The notes beneath the pieces were generated by a model. That model worked only from the letters and a program-made list of their open reading frames with translations, was not told the DNA's origin and ran no database searches. Below are positions 1 through 7,912 of a DNA stretch of 36,238 bases, piece after piece. This DNA is from Anaerolineales bacterium (GTDB lineage: Bacteria > Chloroflexota > Anaerolineae > Anaerolineales > Villigracilaceae). The position numbers and the translations under genes are program-made. The stretch is taken from assembly GCA_020847435.1 (NCBI GenBank), contig JADLBX010000033.1:1-36238 (forward strand), written 5' to 3'. The first letter of the stretch is position 1. The number at the start of each line of letters is the position of its first letter.

Positions 1-125
1 CTTCGCTTTGAATCAGCGACAGGGTCTCGCAAGTTGATCCCCGGGCGCGCCGCGACCGCGATCTTCACCATCTCTTTTGCCAATGTGCGCCCAAATTCAC
101 TCCCGCCGCCTGTGAGCGATGTCAT
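1..125 (-). CDS. Partial CDS, N-terminus of a short-chain-dehydrogenase-like protein
   Basis: An open frame begins at the ATG at 125 and runs off the left edge of the window, so only 41 residues are visible. The start is well supported: GGAG lies six bases upstream. The N-terminus reads TSLTGGGSEFGRTLAKEM and then IAVAAR. This resembles the TGxxxGxG nucleotide-binding loop and second strand of short-chain dehydrogenases, but the middle glycine is Glu and the loop to the second strand is short. It follows the FAD-dependent oxidoreductase gene in the same direction with a 140-bp gap full of palindromic repeats. That it is a gene is likely; the SDR call is weak and the rest of the protein is needed. 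Confidence 0.5.
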   Translation of the reverse strand, partial: MTSLTGGGSEFGRTLAKEMVKIAVAARPGINLRDPVADSKR

Positions 126-147
126 TTGATTCTCCATTGTTTGTGCC

Positions 148-255
148 GCAAACTTCAGTTTGCGCTTTGCGCCGGTACAAACTGAAGTTTGCAGCGCTGC
201 GCAACAGTTTGCGCTTTGCGCCGGTACAAACTGAAGTTTACAGCGCTGCGCAACA
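148..255. repeat. Two tandem 49-bp repeat units built of 16-bp palindromes
   Basis: Positions 156-204 and 205-253 are near-identical tandem copies with a period of 49 bp. They contain palindromes at 148-163 (GCAAACTTCAGTTTGC), 177-192 (ACAAACTGAAGTTTGC) and 226-241 (ACAAACTGAAGTTTAC), joined by a spacer containing GCCGGTAC. They belong to the same palindrome family as the arrays at 1745-1785, 13797-13889 and 17579-17644. The array fills the gap between two minus-strand genes. Confidence 0.8.
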
Positions 256-265
256 TCTACGCGCC

Positions 266-1717
266 TCAATCCGCCATAAGCGCTTCCGCCGTAAGGATGC
301 CCGAGGTGGCGGCTCGTCCCACACTGTAGCCGGGGTAGGTGGTCTGACCAGTTTGATACAAGCCGCGAATGGGCGTTTGATGCGGAAAGTGATTCCACGG
401 CGCGACCTGCGGCGATAGCCCGTACACCGCTCCGCGATACAAGTTCAGGTTGCTCCTGAATTCCTTCGGGCTGGAAATTCGTTTGACGGCGATATCCAAA
501 TGATGAACGCGCGAGAGGGCTTCCACTGCTTTTGCGAGGATGGCTTCCTTTTTCTCGTCGCTCCAATCATCAATCGGAAAATCGCGTTGCACGGGCGGGT
601 ACATTTCGATCACGCTTCCGCCCGCTGGCGCGAGTTCGGGAAGCGTCACCGTCGGCGCGTCGTACACCAGCCACTTCACGCCGTCGTCGCAGGGAGCGAA
701 CACCTCGGCTTGATTTTCCATCAGCGGCAGGAAACAATGTGAATGGCTGGGCGCGTCTATCTTGTTTCGCAAACCGAGTTGAACCGAAAAGGCGCTGTGC
801 GATAGATTCGCTTCGGATGCCATGCGTTTCATTTTACGCGGCGAGTCGGCATCGTCCAACAAAGAGCCGAAGGTCAGCATCCCGCTGACGGTCGAGATGA
901 CCGCGTCCGCTTCCACCAATCCCCGCCCGTCCACTTCCAATCCGCGCGCGCGCCCGTCTTTGACGACGATCTTCTTCACCCGCGTATTCAAATGGATTTC
1001 CCCGCCGCGCGCGAGCAGCGCCTGGCTGAGCGCTTCGGGGACTTTGCCCATGCCGCCTTCGGGCAGGTGAAAGCCGTCGCTGAAGAGCGTGACCAAACCC
1101 AAGACCGAAATGGTCGGCTGTTTTTCGGGCGGCAGTCCCGTGTATAGCAGAACGCCCGACATCGCGGCGCGGACCGAGTCATCGCTGAAGAGCCGCTTCA
1201 ATTCGTCCGCCACCGTCCCGCCGAATTTTGGCAAATGCCGCCAGCCCTTTGTGAGAAAGCGCGAAAACGAAAGCGGGTTGACGAGAATATCTTCGGTGAG
1301 CAGGCGCAGGGCTGGCTCCCATTTTTTCATCATGTCGTTCAATTCTTTTTTCAGGGCGGCTTCGTTCACTGTCCCGTTTTTCTTTTCGACGGTCACGCGC
1401 AAACCGTCGCCGAACGTGACCTTGTCGCCGTTGGGTAGAACCGTTGTTTGAGGCGCGGTGATTCTCCGCAGCGGCAAAACGGACGGGCGATCCAGCCCGA
1501 CCTTCGTAAAGACGCGATCCAGCATATTGGGCAGGGCGAGATACAACGCGCCGTCGTTGAAGGTGTATCCGCCGACGTTGGTCGTCGAGCAACAACCGCC
1601 GATCTTGGCGTTCGCTTCAAAAAGCCTGACCTTGATCCCCATGCGCGCGAGCAGTCCGCCCGCCGCGAGTCCCGAGACGCCCCCGCCGATGATCGCTGCT
1701 GATTTGATGGATGTCAC
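266..1717 (-). CDS. NAD(P)/FAD-dependent oxidoreductase, phytoene-desaturase/carotene-isomerase type
   Basis: The protein has 483 residues, a normal length for the CrtI/CrtISO/amine-oxidase flavoprotein superfamily. Residues 6-35 carry the dinucleotide-binding fold AAIIGGGVSGLAAGGLLARM, followed by an acidic residue at the end of strand two (LFEAN) and the GG motif KIGGCC. The C-terminus has the family signature GLYQTGQTTYPGYSVGRAATSG, which closes over the FAD. The start is the GTG at 1717, chosen because AGGAG lies six bases upstream and no better ATG is near. Such enzymes desaturate or isomerise carotenoids or oxidise other polyunsaturated lipids; no carotenoid genes lie nearby, so the substrate is unknown. 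The flavoprotein family is secure, the exact reaction is not. Confidence 0.85.
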   Translation of the reverse strand: MTSIKSAAIIGGGVSGLAAGGLLARMGIKVRLFEANAKIGGCCSTTNVGGYTFNDGALYLALPNMLDRVFTKVGLDRPSVLPLRRITAPQTTVLPNGDKVTFGDGLRVTVEKKNGTVNEAALKKELNDMMKKWEPALRLLTEDILVNPLSFSRFLTKGWRHLPKFGGTVADELKRLFSDDSVRAAMSGVLLYTGLPPEKQPTISVLGLVTLFSDGFHLPEGGMGKVPEALSQALLARGGEIHLNTRVKKIVVKDGRARGLEVDGRGLVEADAVISTVSGMLTFGSLLDDADSPRKMKRMASEANLSHSAFSVQLGLRNKIDAPSHSHCFLPLMENQAEVFAPCDDGVKWLVYDAPTVTLPELAPAGGSVIEMYPPVQRDFPIDDWSDEKKEAILAKAVEALSRVHHLDIAVKRISSPKEFRSNLNLYRGAVYGLSPQVAPWNHFPHQTPIRGLYQTGQTTYPGYSVGRAATSGILTAEALMAD

Positions 1718-1744
1718 TAAGTTCTCCTGGTTGGGTTTGGTGTC

Positions 1745-1785
1745 GCAAAAATCATTTTGCGTTGAGGGCGCAAAGTAAACTTTGC
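1745..1785. repeat. Pair of 16-bp palindromes upstream of the oxidoreductase gene
   Basis: GCAAAAATCATTTTGC at 1745-1760 and GCAAAGTAAACTTTGC at 1770-1785 lie in the 100-bp gap between two minus-strand genes, followed by GTAC. The second is perfect apart from its AA centre; the first has one mismatched pair. They belong to the GCAA-N8-TTGC family found between the nar genes. Confidence 0.75.
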
Positions 1786-1817
1786 AGTACTGACTGCATT
1801 ATGAATCAGCCCGAAAT

Positions 1818-2414
1818 CTACGGCATGAAGCGAAGCGTATCCACAATCGCCGCGTATAGTTTTTCCAGCGCTGTGGGTTGGTTCGGGTCACTGGACGGGA
1901 ACCAGGGTTGGAAGGTCAGCGTGTACAGGCGGTCGTTGTTGACGACGAAAACCACGCGCCACGAATCGGGAGCGGGGAGTCCGTCCACCACAATCGCTGG
2001 CTGTCCGCCGAGCAGAATCTCACTGCGAACAATGCCGAAGCCTTCGCCTGCCTCCGCAATCTTCGCGTCCGCAACTTGCGCCGCACTGCGACCTGTCGCG
2101 GGTTCCACTTGAATATCCACCCACGCATCTCCGAGCGAATCCGCTGTGGCGTTGGCTGGATTAATGACGATGAAGCGTTGGGGAACGACAACCGCTTCCG
2201 CAGGATAGAGCAGGCAGTAGCCATCCGCTTCGGCAGTATGAAGATTGAATCCATCCTTTGCAGAGGGACATGAACTATCGAAAGTCGGGGCGACGGAAAT
2301 CGCTTCCGTCGCTGTTGGAGCGGGGATGTTCTCTGGCATGGATGGCGTGGAGGGCGAACATGCCACTAATGCGATTGCTATTACCAATACTATAACGAAT
2401 CTTGATGTTCTCAT
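1818..2414 (-). CDS. Putative lipoprotein of unknown function
   Basis: The protein has 198 residues. It begins with a lipoprotein signal: MRTSR, a hydrophobic stretch and the lipobox ALVAC with the modified Cys near residue 19. A Ser/Thr/Pro-rich linker follows. The mature part has a cysteine pair (SSCPSAKDGFNLHTAEADGYC), then a soluble, probably beta-rich domain with VVFVNNDRLYTLTFQP, a type of ending seen in Chloroflexota exported proteins that measure or bind a ligand. I do not recognise a named family. It is probably anchored on the outer face of the membrane. It stands alone, with a palindrome-rich gap after it. Confidence 0.7.
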   Translation of the reverse strand: MRTSRFVIVLVIAIALVACSPSTPSMPENIPAPTATEAISVAPTFDSSCPSAKDGFNLHTAEADGYCLLYPAEAVVVPQRFIVINPANATADSLGDAWVDIQVEPATGRSAAQVADAKIAEAGEGFGIVRSEILLGGQPAIVVDGLPAPDSWRVVFVVNNDRLYTLTFQPWFPSSDPNQPTALEKLYAAIVDTLRFMP

Positions 2415-2505
2415 CCTGAGAGGTTTCCTTTGATAGATTAGATTCCTGCGACCGCGATCCAGACGACCGCGTTGCAGAGGTTCGATCGCGCCATTTATTC
2501 TCTTG

Positions 2506-3162
2506 TCATGGACAGGCTTGTTCCGCGATTCTCGTATCGCAAACGATGACCTCTTTGAGGTAATTCATCCAATAGGTGACCTCCTCATCGGACGGCTCAT
2601 AGCGGAAGGCGACTTGGACATCGTAAAAACTATCGTTGCCCGCGATCGCTTTGATGTAGGCGTATTCCATCTTTTGCGTGGCAGGATTCAACGGACAATA
2701 GAGCATCCAGAGGACGAAGTTGTATCCATTTTCAACCCCGTCGGCTACGGGATACGATTCGCTGTTCGGACAGGCGCCGAACCACGATTGCGTCAGGTTT
2801 TCCTGAAATTGTTCGGGCGTGGTCTGCGTTCCCTTGAAGACTTGCACAGTGACAAGCGTCGTCCAGTCGTTGACGGACTCGCTTTGAGCCACCATCTCGC
2901 TGACGATCAAATTATCCTTTTCGGCTTCATAATCAATTTTGAAGCCAGGCGGGACAGCCGCCAGAAGATTTTCGTTTTCCAACCCTGCGCTTGGCTGATC
3001 GGGCGCGGAAGTTGACGCAAAGGAAAGCGTCGGTACCTGTGGGATGGACGCCAGCGTGGGAGACGGGGTTTGGGTCGAGAGACTGGGGAACGCCGAGGCT
3101 AAACAGGCGACGAGAAGCAGGCTGACCAGTGAAACTGCTTGAAGGACTGATGTGGGTTTCAT
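2506..3162 (-). CDS. Exported protein of unknown function
   Basis: The start is the ATG at 3162, not an in-frame TTG at 3183, because GGAG lies seven bases before it. The protein has 218 residues. The N-terminus has a hydrophobic segment ending VACLASAFP, which could be a signal peptide cut after ALA-like residues or a weak lipobox around Cys. A low-complexity Thr/Pro/Ser linker follows, then a soluble domain with PPGFKIDYEAEKDNLIVSEM and a C-terminal half that ends with two cysteines. The style matches the preceding 198-residue lipoprotein. The small membrane protein gene at 3185-3388 ends 22 bases upstream, so the two are probably co-transcribed. Function unknown. Confidence 0.7.
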   Translation of the reverse strand: MKPTSVLQAVSLVSLLLVACLASAFPSLSTQTPSPTLASIPQVPTLSFASTSAPDQPSAGLENENLLAAVPPGFKIDYEAEKDNLIVSEMVAQSESVNDWTTLVTVQVFKGTQTTPEQFQENLTQSWFGACPNSESYPVADGVENGYNFVLWMLYCPLNPATQKMEYAYIKAIAGNDSFYDVQVAFRYEPSDEEVTYWMNYLKEVIVCDTRIAEQACP

Positions 3163-3184
3163 TGTTTCGCTCCGTGAGTCCAAT

Positions 3185-3388
3185 TTACGCTTTTTTGCCG
3201 ATCAACCCGACGAGAATCATGACGAGGCTGACGCCAGTGACGATTCCGACCACCCTGCCCGCGATCTGCATCGCCATCACGGGGTCGGTGGAACTCGGCG
3301 CGATAGATTGCATGACGAAATAAAATCCAAGCGCGGCGGCGATGAAAAAACAGCCCGCAATGACCAACCTCCAATTTTTTTGTCGCAT
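3185..3388 (-). CDS. Small two-helix membrane protein, unknown function
   Basis: The protein has 67 residues and is mostly membrane: one helix at about 8-27 (VIAGCFFIAAALGFYFVMQS) and one at about 40-63, with a charged GKKA end. AAGGAG lies ten bases before the ATG at 3388. It is followed closely by the exported-protein gene at 2506-3162, so they probably form a two-gene operon. No family is recognised. Confidence 0.6.
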   Translation of the reverse strand: MRQKNWRLVIAGCFFIAAALGFYFVMQSIAPSSTDPVMAMQIAGRVVGIVTGVSLVMILVGLIGKKA

Positions 3389-3703
3389 GTGCTTTGTACT
3401 CCTTTTTAAAAGTTGTATTTTACACGGGCTCCCGCTGAATTTCGCAAGCCCTATGTTTACATAATTTGTTTCGTTGTTCTCACTCCATCACTTTGCGTTA
3501 CCTGCGTGTGTCTCGGTAAACTCGACAACAGGGCGGGCGCGGACAATGCTTGGGAGCAGGGAAAACTCGAAGCCACGCTGCGCGAAATGCTCGTAAAACA
3601 CGCACGCCCTACGGGCAGTCCCACACGTCAGATGCGCGCTGTGTTGGCACGCTTTTGCTTGGAATGTTACTGCGAACTACACAAACTTAGGTTGTATCCT
3701 TTT
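3389..3703. other. 315-bp intergenic region without a recognisable gene
   Basis: This lies between two minus-strand genes. A plus-strand open frame of 99 codons crosses it, but it has no good ribosome binding site, a Cys-rich low-plausibility sequence, and no family I recognise, so I do not call it a gene. On the minus strand a weak promoter-like pair (TTGCGA and TAAAAT, 19 bp apart) lies near 3419-3450 and could serve the small membrane protein. Nothing else stands out. Confidence 0.5.
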
Positions 3704-4228
3704 CTATTTTAGGAATCCTATAATAAACCAGAAAAGGGGAATTGCTCCGCACATGGACAAGTTGGCGATGATCAATACAATGGCAATGCTCCAAACACTG
3801 GGGTTATTCTTGTGGAGAGCCGACTCTGCTGGGTTATTCAAGTTATAAAAAACTTCCACCGAACTGCCCTCGGGATATTGCTCGAGAAACTTTTCCACTA
3901 CTTGCCTTTTATCGCTTCCAAAGGCATAACCCGCATACAGTTTGTTGTTCTTATAGGACTGTCCGCCCACTTCATAGGAATATTCCACTACGGGAACGTT
4001 GGTACGCGACCCGCGCCTTCCTCCCCCGCCTACTGGAACTTTCAAAGCCTTCATGTTGGATGCAAGGATTGTGCCTCTTGTCGAAACCCAATCTTTTGCC
4101 GCCCGAAGCGCACGCAGATTCATGAATAGGACAAAGCCAAATATCCCATCTGTGATTAACAATCCGCCCAATATGGTTGGCGCCATGCAAAGCATTACAA
4201 TCCAGCGTGCAACGTCATTTTCTGTCAT
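3704..4228 (-). CDS. DUF3592-type membrane protein
   Basis: The protein has 174 residues. It has a membrane helix at about 10-37, a basic link (ALRAAKDW), then a soluble beta domain with ATRGTI-like and VVEYSYEVGGQSYKNNKLYAG motifs, and the tail YPEGSSVEVFYNLNNPAESAL before a second membrane helix at about 148-170. This order and the phrase V-x-V-(F/Y)-Y-(N/D)P-x-NP-x-x-A-L are typical of the DUF3592 family, whose function is unknown. AAAGGA precedes the ATG at 4228. It appears to be a single-gene unit. Confidence 0.8.
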   Translation of the reverse strand: MTENDVARWIVMLCMAPTILGGLLITDGIFGFVLFMNLRALRAAKDWVSTRGTILASNMKALKVPVGGGGRRGSRTNVPVVEYSYEVGGQSYKNNKLYAGYAFGSDKRQVVEKFLEQYPEGSSVEVFYNLNNPAESALHKNNPSVWSIAIVLIIANLSMCGAIPLFWFIIGFLK

Positions 4229-4320
4229 GATGTTTTCCTTTATCCTTTAATCCGAAATAATAATCAAGGGTTCGTCACTTGTGTTTATTCTTTACTTTCT
4301 TCTTATTACACGGGGCGTGC

Positions 4321-4417
4321 CATCCCGCAATTGACTTGCGAGACTCGCCAATTCTTCCAACTCGGATTCATTCAAACATATCCACGGCGCGAAGAAAAAT
4401 TGGAGCGGGTGTTTCTC
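4321..4417 (-). pseudogene. 3' remnant of an SCO6745-like regulator gene
   Basis: Read on the minus strand, this gives FFFAPWICLNESELEELASL and then ASQLRDG, which matches the C-terminus of the intact regulator at 7913-8842 (LFFAPWACLNESELEELSSL). The nucleotide match between 4321-4396 and 7960-8035 has 7 mismatches in 76 positions by hand alignment. No upstream part of the gene is present: directly before it on the same strand is the stop codon of the VOC gene. It is therefore a truncated paralogue left by duplication, deletion or recombination. Confidence 0.75.
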
Positions 4418-4418
4418 A

Positions 4419-4820
4419 TTAGTTTTTCGGCGCGCTCAATTCGATCTGGATATTATCGGGGTCTCGCAGAGTAAGCGTGCAGATGCCCATCGCGCCTAAA
4501 TCCTCGATCTCGCCATGTGGAATGCCTTGTGCATCGAGCGTTTCCATCGCTTTCTCCAAGTCTGCAAGGCTTGCCAGGCTGAGGCAGAGATGATCCAACC
4601 CGACGCGGTTCTCGTCGAAGCGATCTGCTTGGGACGCGCGAGCAGGATCGGGGGCTGGCTTCACAGCCAAAACCAAACCGCCGTTGCTCAAAATGCGGGT
4701 GTCCCCGAATTCCGCAAGGACTTGGAATCCAAGTAAGTTGACGTAAAAGTCGCGTGATCGTTCGCTGTCTGTTACGGTGAGCGCCAGATGGTGGACTGCG
4801 CCTGTCTTGATCATGTTCAT
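4419..4820 (-). CDS. VOC (glyoxalase/bleomycin-resistance/dioxygenase fold) family protein
   Basis: The start is the ATG at 4820, preceded by an excellent GGAGGAAACC; the open frame extends further upstream but has no such signal. The protein has 133 residues, the usual size of a single VOC unit with two beta-alpha-beta-beta-beta repeats. The first repeat is VHHLALTVTDSERSRDFYVN; the second starts at GLDHLCLSLASLADLEKAME. Candidate metal ligands are the His of VHHLAL, the His of LDHLCL and the Glu of IQIELSA. The family includes glyoxalases, dioxygenases and antibiotic-binding proteins; the substrate cannot be told. It follows the cyclase-ATPase gene by 64 bp on the same strand, with a TGATTA-A-TAATCA palindrome at 4843-4855 between them. 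Confidence 0.8.
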   Translation of the reverse strand: MNMIKTGAVHHLALTVTDSERSRDFYVNLLGFQVLAEFGDTRILSNGGLVLAVKPAPDPARASQADRFDENRVGLDHLCLSLASLADLEKAMETLDAQGIPHGEIEDLGAMGICTLTLRDPDNIQIELSAPKN

Positions 4821-4884
4821 GGTTTCCTCCGAATGAATTGGTTGATTAATAATCAGATGTGAATTGCTGGAGCGTTTGGTTTCG

Positions 4885-7800
4885 TTATGTGCCTCCTTTT
4901 TCCAGCGCAAACAAAATCGCCTCATCAATGGTCATTGCCGATCCTCGCTCCCACAGGGATTGAAACTCGGCGTCGGTCACTTGTGTTTTCATTGCGTCCA
5001 TCGTTCTTTCGTATTCATTTTGTTCGACCCTCATCAAAGGCATGTCGGTCTTCTCACGCAGAGACGCCGCCGCGCCCAGCAGGCGGATGGCGTCCTGCGG
5101 TTGGAGTAATCCCGCCAGCCCTTCCAGCAGGGATGGGACGAAGTGCGCGTCGCGCGCCTTTTGCTGGAAACGCAGCCCGTCGGCAAATTGCTTGCATGCC
5201 TCCGCATGATCGCCCTGCGCCAGCGCAACCCGCCCGTAGACGTCGAACGTGCCAGCCGAGATGACCTCCTGCCCGACTTGATTCAAGAGCAGGCGCGCTT
5301 CGCGGATGAAAACAGCCGCGTGGTCTACATCGCCCTGATGGTGAATCTGCCGCGCCAATTCCGTCAGCGTGAGAATCAAACAGCCGCGATCTCCCAACTC
5401 GCGGAAAATTCCCGCGCTTTCTTCGCTGGCGGAACGCGCCGCTTCGAGTTGTCCGCGATTATGCAACGCGATACTCAACGAACGCAAAGCGGTGGCGACG
5501 CCATGTTTATCGGCAAGCGAATGATACAGGGCATAACTCTCGCGGGCGGACTCTTCCGCTTGGGCGTAGTTGTGACGCGACAGGGCAACCTCCGCCAGAT
5601 TGCCGAGCGCCCCCGCGATTTCCCTTTCGTTCTCCGCCGCGCGGAACAGGGACAGGCTTTGCCCGTATAAACTTTCCGCCTTCGCAAAGTCGTAGCGCTT
5701 TAAGGCGCATGAGGCGAGCGGTCCCAGCGCCTGCCCGATGGCAAGGTTGTCGCCCGCCTCACGATAGAAAGTTAACGCTTCATTGTATAACGCTTCGGCG
5801 CCTGTCAAATCGCCGTCGAAAAATTCGGTCACGACGCCGCGCGCCGTCAGCCCGCGCGCAATTCCCGCTTTGTAGTCAATCGTCCGCGCTAACGCCAACG
5901 CTTCTTCCAAAATTTTCTTCGAGACGTCCAGTTCGGATTGGCGGATGGCAAATGCCATTGCGCCCATCATGGCGTCCACACGCGCGGGAGTGGGAGCAAG
6001 GATGGCGGTTGCCTGCAACGTTTTATCCAGCCAGCGGCGCGCTTCGTTGAGGTAGCCGCGTGTATCCCAAAAATCGGTGAGCGCGGCGGCGATGCGTAAA
6101 CCGCGTTCGGGCGCGTTGTCCTGCGACCATTCGAGCGCGGCGCGGAGATTGTCGTGTTCGGTTTCGAGTTGCGCCAGCCACGCCGCTTGTTTGCGTCCGC
6201 GCATTTCGACTTTTCCCGTCTCGGCGTATTGCAAAAAATAATCGAGATGGCGATTCCGAAACGCGGCGGTCTCCCCCGCGTTGAGCAGAGTCTCGCGCGC
6301 GTATTGGCGCGTGGTTTCCAACATGCGATAACGGGCGCGGCTGGACGATTCGTCCAGCGCCACGAGCGATTTATCCACCAGCCGCGCGAGCAGGTCTATC
6401 ACGTCGAGCGCATCTTCGCCCGCGCAAATTTGTTCCGCCGCTTCGAGCGTCCATCCGCCGACGAACACCGCCAGCCTGCGGAAAAGTTTTTTCTCGTCCC
6501 CTGCCAGCAGGTTGTAACTCCAATCAATCATCGCCCGCAGAGTCTGCTGGCGCGGGAGGGCAGTGCGCGCGCCGCCCGTCAACAGGCGGAATCGGTCATC
6601 CAGCCGCGCGGCGACCTCTTCAACGTCCAGCGCTTTGACGCGCGCGGCGGCAAGTTCCAGCGCGAGAGGAATCCCATCGAGACGCAGGCAGATCTGCGCG
6701 ATGTGCGGCGCGTTTTCGCGCGTCAAGGTAAAACGCGGCTGCGCCAGCGCGGCGCGTTCCACAAACAAGCGGACTGATTCAAATTGCAGAAGTCTTTCGA
6801 CGTCCGCGGCGTTTGTTTCGGGAACGGTCATGGACGGCACGTGCCACGCCAGTTCGCCAGGCACGCTCAACGCTTCGCGGCTGGAAGCGAGAATCCGCAG
6901 GGCGGGCGCGCTGGCGAGCAGGGTCTCAGCGATTTTCGCGCTGGCTTCGATGAGGTGTTCGCAATTATCCAGGATCAAAAGCGCCTTCTGTTCGCGCACG
7001 CGTTCGACGAGCGTTTCCAGCGCGGTTTTGCCTTCCTGTTCGTTCGCCCGCATGGCGGAAAGAATCGTTTGCGGAATCAAATGCGGGTCGGTCAGCGGCG
7101 CGAGTTCCACGAACCAGACCCCGTCCGCGAATTGATCGAGCAGGTCTGCCGCCACTTGCAAGGATAGGCGCGTTTTGCCTGTGCCGCCCGAACCCGTCAA
7201 CGTGACAAGCCGATGGTCCCTCGCCCCTAGCCCCTCTCGCTGAGGGAGAGGGGAAGGGGTGAGGGCTTGTTTGATCTCTGCCTTTTCTTTTTCGCGCCCG
7301 ATGAAACTGGTGGTCGGCGCGGGGAGGTTGTGAGGGGAGGCGTCCAGGGCGCGGAGTGGGGGGAACTCGGATGGCAATCCCTCGATGACCAGTTGAAAGA
7401 TCTGTTCGGGGCGATTCCAATCTTTGAGCCGCCGCGTTCCCATATCCAGCAAGGACGCGTCCTCGGGGAGTCTGTGCTGCAACAGTTCCTGGGTTGTCAG
7501 TGAAACCAGCGTCTGCCCGCCGTGCGCGGCGGACATCAATCGCTGCAGACGGCTCAGGGTGAGGAAGCCGCGATAGTCGCCGCCTTCCTGAAGTTCCGCT
7601 TCGCCCGTGTGGATTCCCATCCGCACTTTGATGACCGCCTCTCCCCATTGTTCGCTGTGCAATTTTTTTTGCGCCTCCAGCGCCGCGCACAGGGCGTCGC
7701 CTGGCGTGTGGAACGCCGCGCAAAAAGCGTCGCCGATCACCTGAAAGACATAGCCGCGATGGGACTCGATGGCGGTTCTCAAAATCGAGTTGTGACGCGC

Positions 7801-7905
7801 ATGAGCGACGGACATCCCGACAGGTTTTTCCTGCCACAAGCGCGTACTGCCTTGAATGTCGGTAAAGAGAAACGTGACGATGCCAGCGGGCATTGATTGG
7901 TTCAT
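4885..7905 (-). CDS. Class III adenylate/guanylate cyclase-like domain fused to a P-loop ATPase and TPR repeats
   Basis: The start is the ATG at 7905, seven bases after the stop of the upstream regulator, so the two are coupled; 1006 residues. Residues 9-175 form a class III cyclase domain, with metal-ligand motifs FTDIQGST (Asp16) and GDAFCAAF (Asp59). Where active cyclases have Asn in the N-x3-R motif this one has Ser118, with Arg122 kept, so activity is doubtful. Residues 200-480 are an AAA/NB-ARC-like ATPase with Walker A GSGGTGKT (238-245) and Walker B ALLILDNCEH. The rest is TPR-like helices. Such proteins are cytoplasmic signal-transduction ATPases. A 16-codon palindromic insertion (LTPSPLPQREGLGARD) sits between the two main domains. 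Confidence 0.85.
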   Translation of the reverse strand: MNQSMPAGIVTFLFTDIQGSTRLWQEKPVGMSVAHARHNSILRTAIESHRGYVFQVIGDAFCAAFHTPGDALCAALEAQKKLHSEQWGEAVIKVRMGIHTGEAELQEGGDYRGFLTLSRLQRLMSAAHGGQTLVSLTTQELLQHRLPEDASLLDMGTRRLKDWNRPEQIFQLVIEGLPSEFPPLRALDASPHNLPAPTTSFIGREKEKAEIKQALTPSPLPQREGLGARDHRLVTLTGSGGTGKTRLSLQVAADLLDQFADGVWFVELAPLTDPHLIPQTILSAMRANEQEGKTALETLVERVREQKALLILDNCEHLIEASAKIAETLLASAPALRILASSREALSVPGELAWHVPSMTVPETNAADVERLLQFESVRLFVERAALAQPRFTLTRENAPHIAQICLRLDGIPLALELAAARVKALDVEEVAARLDDRFRLLTGGARTALPRQQTLRAMIDWSYNLLAGDEKKLFRRLAVFVGGWTLEAAEQICAGEDALDVIDLLARLVDKSLVALDESSSRARYRMLETTRQYARETLLNAGETAAFRNRHLDYFLQYAETGKVEMRGRKQAAWLAQLETEHDNLRAALEWSQDNAPERGLRIAAALTDFWDTRGYLNEARRWLDKTLQATAILAPTPARVDAMMGAMAFAIRQSELDVSKKILEEALALARTIDYKAGIARGLTARGVVTEFFDGDLTGAEALYNEALTFYREAGDNLAIGQALGPLASCALKRYDFAKAESLYGQSLSLFRAAENEREIAGALGNLAEVALSRHNYAQAEESARESYALYHSLADKHGVATALRSLSIALHNRGQLEAARSASEESAGIFRELGDRGCLILTLTELARQIHHQGDVDHAAVFIREARLLLNQVGQEVISAGTFDVYGRVALAQGDHAEACKQFADGLRFQQKARDAHFVPSLLEGLAGLLQPQDAIRLLGAAASLREKTDMPLMRVEQNEYERTMDAMKTQVTDAEFQSLWERGSAMTIDEAILFALEKGGT
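7218..7265. repeat. 48-bp palindromic element inserted in frame in the cyclase-ATPase gene
   Basis: The arms CCCTCGCCCCTAGCCCCTCT and the complement of AGAGGGGAAGGGGTGAGGG pair over about 20 bases with three mismatches around a short loop. It is exactly 16 codons and is read as LTPSPLPQREGLGARD. Peptides of this type are a known sign of a dispersed repeat translated inside proteins. It lies in the linker just before the ATPase domain. Confidence 0.8.
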
Positions 7906-7912
7906 GGTTTTC

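Noticed and set aside
3413..3712. Plus-strand open frame in the 315-bp intergenic region
   Set aside because: No ribosome binding site, odd composition, no recognised family; it may be chance.
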